Shown: positions 34,485 to 47,578, numbered from the stretch's first letter. The stretch is DNA of 64,000 nt from Panaeolus papilionaceus (GCA_015501605.1 JADNRZ010000005.1:930001-994000), one strand, 5' to 3'. Made by a program: numbers and translations. Notes: generated by a model from the sequence alone, not told the origin.

Positions 34485-34869
34485 AGGAATACCAAAGATT
34501 AAATATGGGCTGGATGCCGATAAAAGGGTCTGCAATCACCCGGATGGAAAAGAAACTTTTAAGAAATTAGAATTGAGAAATTAAGAAGTTGAAACGAAAC
34601 AATAGACGCTGGAAGATTTCGTTGGAGTCGAACCAAAGGTAGAATTAGCGCCTGTGAGACGAATACTATACGGCGGTAAACGTCGAACGAACGCGTTGCA
34701 AGTATGGTCGGGGGAAGGAGACGCTTTGAGGTCACACAAACAACACCGAAATGTCACATTGTTTGGTCACACCTGTGTCAACTCGATGCCGTTAATGATA
34801 CTTAGAAAATTACGTAATGATTTATTTCAACTCTAAACTCAACCGCATTTTAATTACGTTATAAATTCA
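34485..34869. promoter_or_regulatory. divergent promoter of Snt1-like and PIG-S genes
   Basis: 385 bases between start codons. A TTCGA/GGTTCGAC block at 34628-34639 looks like a tRNA B box but no tRNA fold could be built around it. Confidence 0.4.
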
Positions 34870-36682
34870 ATGACCCCTTCATCCGCCAACTCATCATGGC
34901 CAAAGTCCCTTCGAGATCCATCAACTCTTTATTTTCAAAAAACCTCTGTTAAGCGCTCAATAATTAAAGCATATTGGATAGTAATAGTAGCCGTTCTTCC
35001 TTTGTGGTGGTATACAACCAGCATTCAAAGATTGGCATTACCAACAAGTCGCGTCCTTTCAGAAACAGACACGCTTCATCGTTTGCCAGTCGACGTTTGC
35101 TGGGAAGGCGTCGCAAGTGGATCAGCAGACAGAATTCAAATAGACCTGGTAAATAGATCTGTACAACACCAGGAACGATGGAATGGTCTCAAGTTGAACC
35201 CATTCTGGTACGGAAACTGTGCTGGTGGGTACAAGTCCTTTGTTGCAACGTCGTTAACTAAGCAGAGTTTAGGTGATTATACCCTTGTTATCCGTAACCA
35301 AAGGGGTCCCGAATCAATTGATGGTCGGGTCCTTCATATACCCCTAGAACACCACATTCGAAAGGATGGAACATACACCCAGCACATCGTCGAGCTCCTT
35401 GAAGGCCTTTTGGCGCCTGTCTCCGATGCTTCCCACCTGAAACACCTTGTTGCGCAATATTCACCTCGGTACCGCTTATCGTTCAGTCTTCTCAATGAAG
35501 ACTCATCTGCAGGTGACACGGTCTCAGGATGGAACATTGAACATGCTCTACAACGTGTGTATATATTATGACCACCCTCCTATGTACCTAATATCCGGAC
35601 AGGTTATGTTAGGCCTCTACTAGAAGACCTTTCCCCTTTGCACAACTTTACTATCGAGAGCCAGGTGCAATACCACGCACCATTGGCCTTTGAACCAGTG
35701 GCCCTCGGTGACAACTGGGGGATCACTAGTGAGGACCTCACCGTCTTCGTCAATTCCGCAGAGTGGACATTGTGTGAGTGTGGTACTACCCTTAATTAGC
35801 AACACAGTCTCATCAGTAAAGGATTCAGCTTCCAGCTCTTCAAACGACCCCGTTCTTCATTTTATTCTATTTATCCCGTCACTAAATAGGCGGCCTTTGT
35901 TAATTCTCAATAGTAACGGTGCGAAAGTTCCTCTAGTGCTCGGTGCCTTGTTGATGTTCTACCTCCAGGTGAACCTACCGCATCAACCTCATTTCTTTTA
36001 CCCCAATGGGGTGGAATCATCATTCACAACCCAAACTCTCCATTGAATCAACCTCTGCCCCCTTCTGAGTTGCGATCCACATTCACAACATTTGCAGATC
36101 AGTTGACCGCTCTTCTGGGCGTACCCCAACTCCCTGCATCTGTCAAGCAGCAATCGGAGGCTAAACGTCGCGTCCTATCGACGTGGCAGATTGACACTCT
36201 TTTGCGTCGGCGAACAGTCGAAAACTTCATTCAAACAAGGGAGACACTGCGAAGCATCGTCAATCTTGTCGAACAAATTGACAACATGCCTGTGGGACAG
36301 GATGTTAAAGATGACGTCGAGGACGCCTTATCAGCGTACACAGAGGTAATCTCGTTCATGGCTGGCACATGATCCCTGCTCAATACACTTTTAGATGTGG
36401 GGCTTGTCAGCCAGCAAAAAGTCGCTCAGTGACGTTTTTACATCGTCCACGAAAGCCTTCACTCTCTCATCTCGCGCCTTTTTCAACCCAGGGATGCTGG
36501 CTCTTCTCTACTTCCCAACAGAACACAAGTATGCTGTTTATGCGCCTCTCTTCGCCAGTGCGATCATCCCTCTCTTCGTGTCAGCGTTAAGAGAAATCAT
36601 TGCTTGGAGGAAGGAACGCAAGCAAGCAAGCAAAACTCCCTTGGTAGATCAGAAGGAAGACGTCGTTACACCAAGTAGTTGA
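34870..36682 (+). CDS. GPI17: GPI transamidase subunit Gpi17/PIG-S
   Basis: Exons 34870-35554, 35603-35773, 35829-35918, 35969-36345, 36395-36682; 536 residues. A short N-terminus precedes one helix (about 36-56, AYWIVIVAVLPLWWYTT). A long luminal part has WNIEHALQRYVRPLLEDLS, ESQVQYHAPLAF and the family hallmark LLPQWGGIIIHNPN. A C-terminal helix (APLFASAIIPLFVSALREII) is followed by a basic tail. The subunit belongs to the ER complex that attaches GPI anchors to proteins. The intron at 35919-35968 (donor after AAC-G) is needed to reach the PQWGG frame; without it the frame closes at 36046. Confidence 0.92.
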
Positions 36683-39600
36683 TAAATTTGACACGACTTC
36701 GGACAAAACCTGTCATATGGACTGTGAATTCACCCCCTGATCGAACGTTAACTTTGGCCTCTGGGACTTTCCTGCTTGTGAACACACTACACTGTCGGCT
36801 TTTGTTCTTGCACCATCTGAACTTTCTTGATGCCCACGACACTTGGATTCTTTAAACATATGAAGTCACCTCCATTTCCGTGCTCCACCAACAACCTTAT
36901 CATTAGCACTAGCTCAAGGCGGATTTGTTCCTCGATCGTCCTTGTTTCGTTTGAGACAGCCTATGCCTTTCGCAGACATTCTTTGTGGTACCTTGGGTCA
37001 ACGAAAGAACAGTCTGATAGAAATCGAAACTATCCTGGTAAAGCACCCCCATGACAATGTCGTCGTCCAACTGATAGGCCCCTTTTCTTGTGAACACCTC
37101 TCCAAATCGAGGTGGTTCTCTTTTTTTTTATTGCTGTCTTAGGGGCTATTGAAAATAACAATTAATTGACCCTGACCCATCCCAGGCCTCTGATAATGCA
37201 CGATTGCCTCCGTTGACCTATCTTTGGTCACAGTCATCGTATGGAGGTGCCCTTTTGCGCGCTTCTCCCCCGAAGAATTGTCTTTTCTTAATTGTGCGCG
37301 TTCAACCTCTACCAGTTCTTTGGTATTGCCTTTGTTCTTAGAAAATCTGCTGGCAAAATGAATGTACGGTTTGATGCATCTAAAGGGAATCAACAAATGT
37401 CTATTGTTGTTACATCGCTTCGGCCAACGGGCGGTTGCCTAGCTCCCGAACCGCTTCTAGTCATGGACACAATCAGCAACTTAACGGCATCATACGTACA
37501 TGGAGAAGATAGGACGCGCTGAGAATTCCCTAAAGACACGAATGGAATCAATCGGGCAACGTTTTGGGATGGAACTTGTGTTGTGACTCCAACACAATCA
37601 AATTAGTACAGCATTCTACATTGTCTGTTTCGAAGTTCTCTGCGGACCTGCCTTACATTTGCAAGATACAGATGTAATTTAAATGAATATATGTTTATGG
37701 CCTTGCTGCTTTCCAGAAATGTTCGGGGAGGAACAATGGAGCCTACGCTTAACATGGCCATCCTGAAGGCGTTGCAAGTCTCCGCCTCTATGCGTGTGCG
37801 TCACAAGACCTGACAACAGTGGACTCCTGCCCGTACGCCGATTTTCTGTATGCCTGTAACCATTCTTGGGACTGGAGTACGTCTGATATGGCGCTACATA
37901 TTTGCTGCCATACTCATTAGTAGTGAATCTAGACTCTAGCCAGCACCCTCCAACACTGCCGAATCTTCTGTGTGTGCATCCATTTTCTCCGGGACGGGCG
38001 CGATCGTCAATTACGAATAAGAAAAAAAATCTCGAACGGTATTCTCAGTCCATAGGTTTGTATGAGTACTTGTTGAAGCTTTTAGGACCCCAGGCTGTCT
38101 AAAAAAATTATTATCATGGGTCTACGAGGTCTGTGTTCTTCCAGTTTTGAGTTTTTTCAAGGTCGAGAACGGGAACACAAACTCCGAGGGATTACTACTC
38201 CTCATGCTGGCCGTATACCGTGTTGCTTGCAGGTCGAGTTTAACTGCCCGTTTATGTCCAGGTGAGTGGAAGAAGCATTGTGGCATCGATGTAAGCTGCG
38301 ACTTGTTGCAGCTAGAGAAAAAAGGGACCTCGTTACAAGTACGCTTTAGAGCCCGACGGGTCGCACAGTAAGCGAAGGTAACAGACTTTGAATAGGCTTT
38401 GTTTTTACCCTTGTTCTTAGGTTCTTTTTAGGAAAGCATGTAGTGAAGCTATGACACGGGTTTTGGAAACAGGAACCACGTCCCTGCATGCCCCTGTGAG
38501 CCTAACCAAAAAGATTCCCTCAGAGCGGGACGGCGGAAGTCAGGGACTCGATTTTATGCCACTCCGTTTCGATCAACCATTTCGAATATGTACATCATTC
38601 GCCGCTCATGTATGTTCTTCACCATCTTTGGACTCGGCGATAAGTCTTTTTGTGCTGATAGGTGATTATCTTTGCGAATTTACATCGGAGCTCCGAGCTA
38701 CGTCACAACCAATGGATTTCGTCCATCCCTTCTCGGAAAAGACTCGCAAGTAATCACTCCAGAATCCATATGCTCCAGAATTCCACATATATCTTGAAAT
38801 TTGGTACCAATTTATCTAGGCACTGCAGACTCGTATGGTTGTTAAATACAATGTGTAAGTACTGCTGTTATAGTATGTAACTTCCACCGCATCAGCGTAT
38901 ATTTATTGATGGGAGCACCTTACTATTTATTCCGGGTTAGGATATTCAAGGAAAAATGAATAAACCAAGTTATTTGAGTGCAGGTTGCTTTCTACAGCTT
39001 GAATGGCCGAGATTCAAAACTAGATACGCGCCGTCGAAAACTCGACGCGCCTGTCAAAAAACACGGCGACCATGGGACTGTTCTATACAGCCTGAGATGA
39101 AATGCATACATGTCCTGCGATTATCGACATAACCCGTTTCAGTGGTGCATGTCTACATTGCCTGCGCCTGTCGAGTCAAAACTGTTTAGTATTGTTAGCA
39201 TGCTGAGGTTCTCTTCTCGGATTCTGACTGTATCGTGACTGGTACAGAGTTACAAGCACTACAGTGCAGTGGAAAAAATGGTTAAGTGTGATCCTATTAA
39301 ACCAGCTTTTTTTTTCAACTCTTGACAGATAGTCAGATTAGTGAGTATATACGTTGATTCCTGAAGCTCGAAGCTCAAAATATCACATAAAAGTCTACCG
39401 CAAAAGACCGGATTGCGATAGATAGGAGCTAAATGCTGCATCGTTGAGAATAGTATGAGTCAACGCCCAGACAGGGGCATGGGATAGGCCTTTGTGGAAT
39501 CAATGCGGAATCATTGTATTCGGGGAGAATGTGGATAAATATGTGGATCTAGGAATCGAAAGCCCCCCCTCGACAGTATTTCCAGGACGGGTTGATATGT

Positions 39601-41609
39601 ACGGGTCACACAGCTACAAATGCTGAATTCAGATTCCACTGACCCAACAAAATTCTTGTCGACTCCGACAACCGAATTTGTGAAGATTAGTGTTATTTGT
39701 ACCGACGCTGCCAACTCGGAGTCGCCTGTACCTCATCATTCCCAAAATAGCAAAGATCTTGTAAAGGCGCGATCTGCCGAACGCTTCAGGATCTTAAATT
39801 GATGGGAGGTCGAAGTAGGCGCGTGGCTGTCACACCCTGCACCAGGCCTGCAACGTGTTTTTTGGGCAGTCATGTCCTTTAATGATGTGTTGGCTTCCAA
39901 GTGTCGGTGAGGAGCAGCACAATTTTTATTTCAAGCAGAAAGATCTCCAACGACGACCAACTCTCTCACCAATGCACTTGTTTCTATTTGACAGGTCCTG
40001 CCTTAGTGACTGCAGAATTCTGTCTGCCAGTGAAGCCTCCTTACGATCGTTTCAGCACAGCAAAACGTGAGGCAGATTCTCCATGCTTCCTTGAATGGAT
40101 AAATGGCGAGTTCATGGGGCAGGGATATCAACCATCATAGGGCTCGCGTTCTGCGTCATTGTCGGCTTCACCATTGTTGGACTTGTGTTTTCCATGCTGG
40201 ATGTCGGCACTCCTCTGAGAATCCAGGTGAAATGCGTCATCAGCGGCGCGTTAATATAACGAAACGCGTAGTTACTTGGAGTTTTCGGTGGAGTTTCATA
40301 GTCTCAGGAAAGTCGTTAAATGCATTGTCGGACACACGCGGTCAGCAGAATGCAGACAAAATCGCAAAAGATGCAGACACAGCCGACAACGACTTGGATA
40401 AACCATACAGGCCTATCTGAGATGCATATGAACGAAATTCAGACACAGCTTTTGCCAATGAAAGATAAATTACTTTATTTGCGAGAAAGGCTGACCAGAG
40501 ATGCGACCACATTTGCCCCCGAAAAGCGGGAATATTGGAGCGCCTTAGGGTACGTATGTCCAGGAATATTAAACCAAAATTCCCCGCTTCAGCTCCTTGC
40601 GCTCATTAAATGAGAGAAGAGTTTGAGGCCACCGTATCTTGAGCACCGATTTCCTTAATAAATCGCAATTCCTGAAATCATTCCCCGCCACCTCCACACA
40701 GGCTCACCAAACGAGTTATGAATGCTTGGATAATTGTGATAGGGCGCGGCCTAAGGGGAGTCAGGGAGAGGCCCTGCTTTGATGAAGCCCAAATTTATCA
40801 GGGTTTAACCCAAGTTGTGTTAGCGTACGGTCGATAGGGACCATGCGTACCCATATTCACCCGCCATTGTGACGAAGGGTTGTTGCAATGGGTTTCGCAT
40901 CCTGGCTGAGGAAGCCGTGTAAGGGTGACCTGGGTATAGCGATACGGTGGTAATGCTTATCGACTGAATGCCCAAAGAAAAAAAAGGAGGTCCAAACTAG
41001 ATGCGAAACATTTCAATAGGTTTTGGTTTATGTGCAGAATAACTTCAGGAGCATATGGCGTTCGTGGGGCATAAGTCCTGTAATAAGCAGATGGATCGTA
41101 GATTAGAAGTTTTAAATTTAATAATGTGCAAAAATTGGCTAAGTATCCGAGCGTAGAGAAATCTAATTATCCAATGGTAACATTTCCTCAGGTTGTCCTA
41201 GACGGTTACAGGTGTCAACGAGCAGCGCAGGCGCCGCGTCGGCAATCCTCGACTCGGACGCAACTTGAAGCCAGAGTTACTCGAAAATACCTGTGGAGAG
41301 AAAAGCCTCTGAATAGGCGTCGTTAAATATTTTTCTTGTAGAAGTTAGCATGGAGTCTCAAAGTACACAGGAAACGAAGCAAGCTGCGTGTTCAGTGGTA
41401 AGTGAGTCAAGAAAACAGACAAGTTAACTCCTACAAATTCGTGGGGACAACTCGGAGTGGGTTCTCACGGGTGTTGACCGTGACAAACCCAATGAGTAGC
41501 ACGTTCTAATCACGACCTGCCAAATGAATTAATGAACCCGTTTCTCCATTCCTCAACCTTGCAATAGTCATCCAAATTATCAGATTAATAAGATATAACG
41601 ACGACCACA
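36683..41609. other. gene-poor region of 4.9 kb
   Basis: By far the longest stretch without a recognised gene. Open frames are short and have no family signal. The only candidate with structure is at 40094-40613 (listed separately). A GC-rich imperfect palindrome lies near 39027-39055 (CGCGCCGTCGA, CTCGACGCGC). No long direct or terminal repeats were found by eye. Confidence 0.45.
40094..40613 (+). CDS. uncertain small membrane protein candidate
   Basis: A plus-strand frame starting MDKWRVHGAG near 40094 encodes one strong hydrophobic helix (ISTIIGLAFCVIVGFTIVGL) followed by a few polar residues and CAG-GTGAAA, a fair donor. About 180 bases downstream another frame (40320-40613) encodes a charged helical stretch (EIQTQLLPMKDKLLYLRERL). 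The helix-then-coil order recalls the PPxY family at 5.9-8.9 kb, but no splice joining them in frame was found, and no LPxY or PPxY motif is visible. It may be a decayed member or chance. Confidence 0.2.
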
Positions 41610-43199
41610 ATGTCCAATAAACTGAATCATGAAGGAATAATGCTCTTTGAGCAACCTTTCGTTAAGGTGTGTTGCTCCTTTACGATGGTAGGCATTCCGA
41701 GTCAGCGAGCTAACCATGACAGTATCGCCTTTCAGGTGCCCTATGAGAACTATAAGAAAATATTCAGAACACAGCAAAAGAATGTAGAGAAGGACTTCAC
41801 GGCTATACAAAGCAGCTCAAACGACATGCTCTCAAAGACGAGACAGGGGACTTTGCAGTCTGAGGACGCCTTGAAAGCGATAGATGGAATGATTGGCCGA
41901 GTGGAAAATCTGAAGCGAAAGGTATGCATACCTCTACTGTGCTGATTGAAATGCAGTCTTTTCATCACAATCACCCAGTTGACCGACTTGCATGAACAAG
42001 GCGGCAAACCTACACAGGATGTCATACGAGAACGTCTACATCACCTTGCGACTGTGGAATCGTTGCAGAACTCAAATCAGCCTGAATTTTCAAGATGGGC
42101 GGATACGCGACTTGATAGATGGCTCGTTGATTGGTGTCTAAGAAATGGGAAGGAGAACTCGGCGAGAAGCATAGCCAAGGAAAAGGGCATTGAGGTAAGC
42201 ACCCGAGCCTATGATACCCTATTCGAATAAACTGAAATACACTTTCAACTCGGAAGACGCTGGTTGATATCTCCCTATTTTCAGATATCAGGAGGATAGA
42301 GGATGCTTTTGCTCGCCATAGTTGTTCGGAGGCCCTCGCTTGGTGTAGCGAGAACAAAACTGCGCTGAGAAAAATCAAGGTGAGTCCGACATAGTACTGT
42401 TTATATGCAGACATGTCTGAAAGAGTGTTGTTGTACGTAGAGCACATTAGAGTTCGATCTTCGCATGCAGGAATATATTGAGCTTTTGCGAGCTCGCAAG
42501 ACCATGGAGGCGCTTGCTTATTCGAAGAAGCACCTGCTAACGTGGACAGACACCCATGCCAGTCAGATTCGACAGTTATCTGGTTTATTAGCCTTCACTC
42601 CCGATACCGCATTCGGCACATATAAGGTATGTTTCTGCCTAATGATGATGTATATACACCGGCTTATCATCCGCACATAGCGACTGTATGACCCCTCTCG
42701 TTGGAACCAGCTTGCTAAATCTTTCCGTCTTGCTATCTATAATCTCAACACCCTTTCAACAGAACCTTTACTACACCTCGCCTTGTATGCAGGTCTTGTG
42801 GCCTTGAAGCTACCTATCTGCTTTGAACGCCCCGCGACAAATGTCGACTGCCCTGTTTGTGACGGTGAATCCGGAACAAGTCCACGTCCTCTGGGGCTCG
42901 GCAAGTTGGCAGAAGAAGTACCATACAGTCACCATGCGAACTCTACCATCGTCTGTCGGATAAGTGGGAAGATTATGGATGAAGACAACATGCCGATGGC
43001 TTTCCCACATGGCGACGTATATTCTAGAGAGGTAATTTCGTGTTTGACAGATATTATTTCTGCTCATCGTCGATTGACTGAATCTTCAATTTTTTAGGCG
43101 TTAGAAGAAATGGCTGCGAAAGATAACGGTCGTGTTACCTGTCCGCGGACGAAAAACATGTGTCGGTTTTCTGAACTGAAGAAGGTTTTCGTGTCGTAG
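41610..43199 (+). CDS. FYV10: GID/CTLH complex subunit Gid9/Fyv10 (MAEA-like)
   Basis: Exons 41610-41666, 41736-41921, 41979-42194, 42257-42379, 42441-42626, 42681-43031, 43098-43199; all introns phase 0; 406 residues. An N-terminal coiled region is followed by a LisH motif (LDRWLVDWCLRNGKENSARSI), a CTLH domain (DIRRIEDAFARHSCSEALAW, EYIELLRARKTMEALAY), a CRA region, and a degenerate RING (CPVCDGES, CRISGKIMDEDN, MAFPHGDVYSREALEEM, CPRT). It is the catalytic RING partner in the GID ubiquitin ligase, which removes gluconeogenic enzymes in yeast. Family length and order are normal. Confidence 0.93.
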
Positions 43200-43971
43200 A
43201 TGCCAATGGTTCGTGAATATCTCGTCCCGTTCGTCTGGCACCACCGCATATCCATGTAGAGAGAATCATGTATGTCCATATGTTTGTGTATGAATAGATC
43301 GTATTGCAATATAAAAAAATTCTGAACCTTAAACTTTTCCCAGCGACCTTGTTCTTGAAATGTATGGTTCGGTTGACCATGCAAGGCACACGACGTCATT
43401 GAGGATGGTTTGAAGAAGGTAATTGCCCGTCTGCACCGTGGATAGCATTCCTATTTGTGCAGCTGATTGTAAAGTTCAATTCAATGTGAGTGAGTCTCAT
43501 GAATCAACCGAAAACCTGGGGGTTATCGTTGTCGCCTTGTTCCTTTATTTGTGGATTTGAGGTTCTTGTCAATATTACGCGACCTGAACATCGCTAAAAT
43601 ATTAACCATAAATTTATTAAATTATGTTATCTTACGACGTGCGTTTCTCGAATTCATAGGGATCATGGCTTGTTGAGACGATGTAGGCAGGTTTGAAGCG
43701 TCTAAGTTCGAAAGGGTTCACGGAGCGAGCTTAAAGGCTTAAGGCATACTAAAAGGGGTAAATCTGACCACGAATCAGGATCGTGAGCATGGTGCTGTGC
43801 AATGGGTTATCAATATCTCTTTCGTCTTCTGCTTTCTTGGCCAGCTATTTGTCTTGGTTCTGCTCCTGATTTCCATCTTACTTGCTCGGCAAAGTTCCCT
43901 TCAACAGTGGGATTCGACGTTAGATTCTGATAATTCACAACAAGCATTTGAGAAATCCGCAGCAGGTGGCC
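43200..43971. other. intergenic region
   Basis: About 770 bases. A hydrophobic open frame at 43797-43985 has no ATG and overlaps the start of the kinase; not called. Confidence 0.45.
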
Positions 43972-45237
43972 ATGTCTCTGGCTGATTTCGAACTAGGCGA
44001 AGAAGTAGCTTGGGGTTCTCTGGCCACGGTAAGCCACGCGCCATTTCCCAGATATAGGAGATCGGCGACGTTTTTGACCATCATAGATTATAGATGTCGT
44101 CTACAAACGTAACAATAAGCATTACGCTCTCAAGGTCCTGAACAAAGCGCAGCTTGTGAAAAAGAAAGTGATAAAATCCGCGCATGCAGAGAAAGACGCG
44201 CTGATTTCCCTTGGAAAGAAGCAAACACACCATCCTGGAGTAGTGCGCTTACACCATTGCTTTCAAGATAATACCCATCTTTGTGAGTTCCCCGCACGAA
44301 ATGAAAGAAGTTAACCAACCCTCCTGTCCAGATTTTGTGCTGGATTTGGCAACCAATGGCGACTTGAAGGCCCAGGTCCTAAACCTTGGATCCATATCCC
44401 TTAACTGTGCACGATACTACATCGCCCAGCTGGTTGATGCTGTCCTGTTCTTGCATGATTCTGGCATAGCTCACCGAGACATCAAACCCGAAAACATCCT
44501 CCTCAACAGCGAAATGCGAATCATGTTGGCAGATTTCGGCTGTGCCTATACTGGCGATGATCTCGACAGTGAGTTCTTGGGTATTTGCCCCGCATGTGCT
44601 TATTTTCTAAATAAAGTTTATAAAAGCGCCACGAACGAACACGTTCGTGGGCACAGCTGCGTACATCTCTCCAGAATTGCTGGCTCGATCAGACTCGAAT
44701 CCCCGTAGGTAAGTAAGGTTTTGCTCCTAGCTTCTTTACTAGGACAGCGCTCTGAGAACGTATCAGTCCCGATATCTGGGCTATTGGGTGTGTTCTTTAT
44801 TTTTTCCTGTATGCAACTTCCCCGTTCATGGCAGCAACGGATTATCTCACAATGAAACGGGTGCGATCGTTGGATTATGTTATACCGGAGACTTGTGATG
44901 CAGAGGCGCTTGATCTAATTCAAAAAATCCTCGTAGGCGTTTATTGTGTTCTGCGGTGTGACATTTACTGAAGTCGAGTGGCTAGGTCCTGGATCCCTCT
45001 AAGCGACTGGGGGTGGCCCCCGAGTCGTCGCCGGCAGAGTTGCGCGGACACCTATTCTTTGTAGGGCGCTCAGGAGAAACGCCTCCCGAAAAGCCGTGGT
45101 CAGTAATTAATTGGGAAAAGCTGTTTGTTGACCCTGCGCCTCCTTTGGAAGTGGGCGCCATCAGCCGTCGGACGTCTGAGGGTCCAATCATCCAACTTTG
45201 GAATGACTTTGATGCATCTGTGCCCCAGTCCAATTAG
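43972..45237 (+). CDS. PDK1-like AGC protein kinase, short form
   Basis: Exons 43972-44028, 44087-44282, 44332-44568, 44627-44708, 44767-44932, 44986-45237; 329 residues. Kinase motifs in order: YALKVLNKAQL (VAIK lysine), YFVLDLATNGDL, IAHRDIKPENILL (catalytic loop), LADFGCAY (DFG), NTFVGTAAYISPELL, SPDIWAIGCVLYFF. Ordering and sequence resemble the PDK1 branch (phosphoinositide-dependent kinase 1), but there is no PH domain. The glycine loop is altered: EEVAWGSLAT replaces the usual GxGxxG, losing at least one glycine. The start is the first ATG in frame; the frame is open for only 16 codons before it. It may be an active but specialised kinase or a weakened paralog. Confidence 0.82.
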
Positions 45238-46226
45238 AATGGGGTGTTATTTGGATTTTACTGCGATTAATATCTACAGAGCATTACATTTTTGGTTTTT
45301 TCGGTGTCAGACCTGCGAAATATTCACATTCATGCATTTCTTATTCAGCGCTTAAAGTCCATCAACTGACAGCTTAATCCAGAGCAGGAGATATACTCTG
45401 ACAGACATGTCAAGGATTCTGGTTCCTTGAAGTAACCGCGTCTTACTGCTATGCTTCGTACGTGTACCCGTCCGATCCACTGCTGACACGATGCCTTTTT
45501 CATACACCAAGTCCTTGAAACGCGTTACAACCTTTCATAAAGCAAACGGTTCCACCTCAGGAATTATCCCAGCGACGTGTGCCCCTTCCATGCTTCGGAC
45601 TTCTCTACCCAAAGATCTGTTCTGATAAGCAAGTGACATTCGTAGATCTAAGCGCGCAAAGTTGGCACGACCAGATAGATATTATCCGGGCCAAGTCCGA
45701 GTATTCAGCGTTCCGCAGCTTCAGCTGCTCAACGAATTAGCCACTTATGATTTATCGACATGCGTTGTCAATTGATCAGCGCTGTAATAGCCACTGCTAT
45801 ACATTCATCATGGCAATAAAACCTGGTCGAACGTGAAAAAACAAATATGAACTTGAAAAGGTTTGTTAGGCATGAGTCAATTATATGGTTGCACCTACGG
45901 ACTGACCCAGCAGAGCCAAGCAAACCAATTTGACATTCTAATCATATGCATGTGTTTTTAGGTGGCTTTAGCCTTCAACATCTGGGGGCTATGCTAAACC
46001 ATTGACATCCCCCCGTGATCGGAGTCAAATTCAGAGAGGAGCAATCTTTACGTACCCCAGAGATTATTTTTATCATTTCGGAGGGGATATAAACAAGCAG
46101 TATGCTTACTTCCACTTTCCGATCCAACACCACCCAACATCAGCAGGTTGAGTCACCGCTCTTTTCCTCTCGGAGGCACCTCGACGTCGCTCTATCCCCA
46201 ACGCGAAGGCCCACAAATACTCTCTA
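45238..46226. other. upstream region of paralog 4
   Basis: The part from about 45600 is the flank of the duplicated segment, copy B. It carries a single promoter unit (45960-46047) and the TATA block. No other gene seen. Confidence 0.5.
46072..46100 (+). promoter_or_regulatory. TATA block of paralog 4
   Basis: ATCATTTCGGAGGGGATATA followed by AACAAGCAG, about 140 bases before the start codon and shared with paralog 3. Confidence 0.55.
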
Positions 46227-46744
46227 ATGTCAGACCTCAGAACTGCAGGTGTTCAAGCCGGTGTGACCCTGGGAGTCCTCGCCGGCCCTGTCTTGATTCT
46301 CATCCTTGTATGCATCTACAAGCGAAGTATGTCACCAAAATGTCTTTATAACTCACAGACCCTGATCCCTCTATCCAAGGAAAATGGAAACGCAAGAAAA
46401 AGCAAAGAGAGGCGGAGGGTAACGACTTTCCTTTGAGAGACGTCGAACGGGGTCAGCACCGCCGGGGTGTGCATCGAGCAGATACTGAAGACCCTGCTCT
46501 CCCTGTGTACCAGCGAAGCAATCCTCAAGACCGAGCCGAGCAGCTGGCCAAACTCTCGGCGGAGGTTCAGAGGCTCGAAGCTCTCCCCGAGCCCCTTAGT
46601 GTCGAACAACAGGGCTTGCTAGCCGATTTAAAAAGCGACGCGGCTCTACTACGCACACAGGTCGATAGTCCTCAGGTTCCACCGCCTACATACGCTACAC
46701 AACAGACCCCTCGCGATGGCCCACAGATGCCGGTACCTTCATAA
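46227..46744 (+). CDS. single-pass membrane protein with LPxY, charged helix and PPxY (paralog 4, copy B)
   Basis: Exons 46227-46326 and 46380-46744, 154 residues. N-terminal helix about 11-31 (VTLGVLAGPVLILILVCIY), then KR and the phase-1 intron of 53 bases. The tail has KWKRKKKQRE, LPVY, a helical stretch with VQRLEALPEPLSVEQQGLL, PPPTY and the ending QMPVPS, which paralog 3 lacks. The start differs from paralog 3 by one residue and a few changes (SDLRTAG for SLGGVG); the rest is close to identical. This is the presumably complete copy. Function unknown; likely a membrane-bound WW-domain ligand. Confidence 0.75.
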
Positions 46745-47578
46745 CCCTCATAGGGAACCTCTTTTACGCAAATTTATATCCCATTCAAACCCTTACGCTT
46801 GACACGACTGTAATGATTAGTGCTCGGACATTCAATTACTGTAAATTTTGACGTGAATGTTTTACGATGTAGATGATCATGGACACTGGCACAAATGGAC
46901 CGTAGTAGTATCTCCACAAGAACCTTTTCGGTAGAGCACATACGTCACTGATATCGTACACACCTTGGTCTCAAATTAGCATTGACGCCCGCTATTTAGT
47001 TCCAAAAATGGTGATGTCATCTTTATATTCAGACGGATGGCATGTCATTTGGAGACTTCAATATAAATTGCCAGTGCTGCGGCGAAACAATGGCCGAGCG
47101 ACAAAGCTTGATCCGTTAAAGTATTATAGACGTACTGAGATACTTTATTATAATTATGTTATGAAGGACGATCATGTGCAGGGTATCGACTGGAATGTTG
47201 AGAATACGCACTACTTGATTGGTTGCATAATCACGGCGGCGGTCAGTTAGTGGCTGAAAAGGTGGTATCGTCGCCTTGCTTAACTATACATTATAGTCGA
47301 CAATATGAAGTCAACAAGCATCTTCCATTTACATATTTTTTTAATTTTTTTTCAACCAAGTCTGTCATTCAAGTTACACTGGATTAATTAAATATTAAAG
47401 GGGATAATTACATAATCAGCTCAATCAACAAGCGCGTTAGACACATGTTTTTCCAGTTTTGACCAACCCAGAACCCCAAAGAATCTGCAATGGTCTACTT
47501 TTTCTCATTGTTCACTGCTGTCATCCTTTCTGTGATTCTGAGCTTTGAGGAGCCTTGTCATTCCTTCCGAACATCAAC
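46745..47578. other. intergenic region
   Basis: The first 280 bases are the 3' flank of the duplicated segment; after that AT-rich sequence. An 80-residue open frame at 47008-47250 has no support. Confidence 0.5.

Larger units (their letters stand above)
45600..47030 (+). repeat. inverted segmental duplication, copy B
   Basis: Matches the reverse of 8085-10200 over the promoter, gene and both flanks; the coding parts are almost identical. It is about 0.7 kb shorter than copy A, because it lacks the second promoter unit and the block equivalent to 9455-9882. Ends are approximate. Confidence 0.8.

Noticed and set aside
34605..34700. Possible tRNA on the minus strand (GGTTCGACTCC box)
   Set aside because: The T-arm pairs in only four positions, and no acceptor stem, D arm or T-run terminator fits around it.
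39020..39060. GC-rich palindrome as a terminator or element end
   Set aside because: Imperfect pairing, single occurrence and no nearby gene end.
43797..43985. Hydrophobic frame before the kinase
   Set aside because: Lacks an ATG, is in another frame than the kinase and no splice links them.
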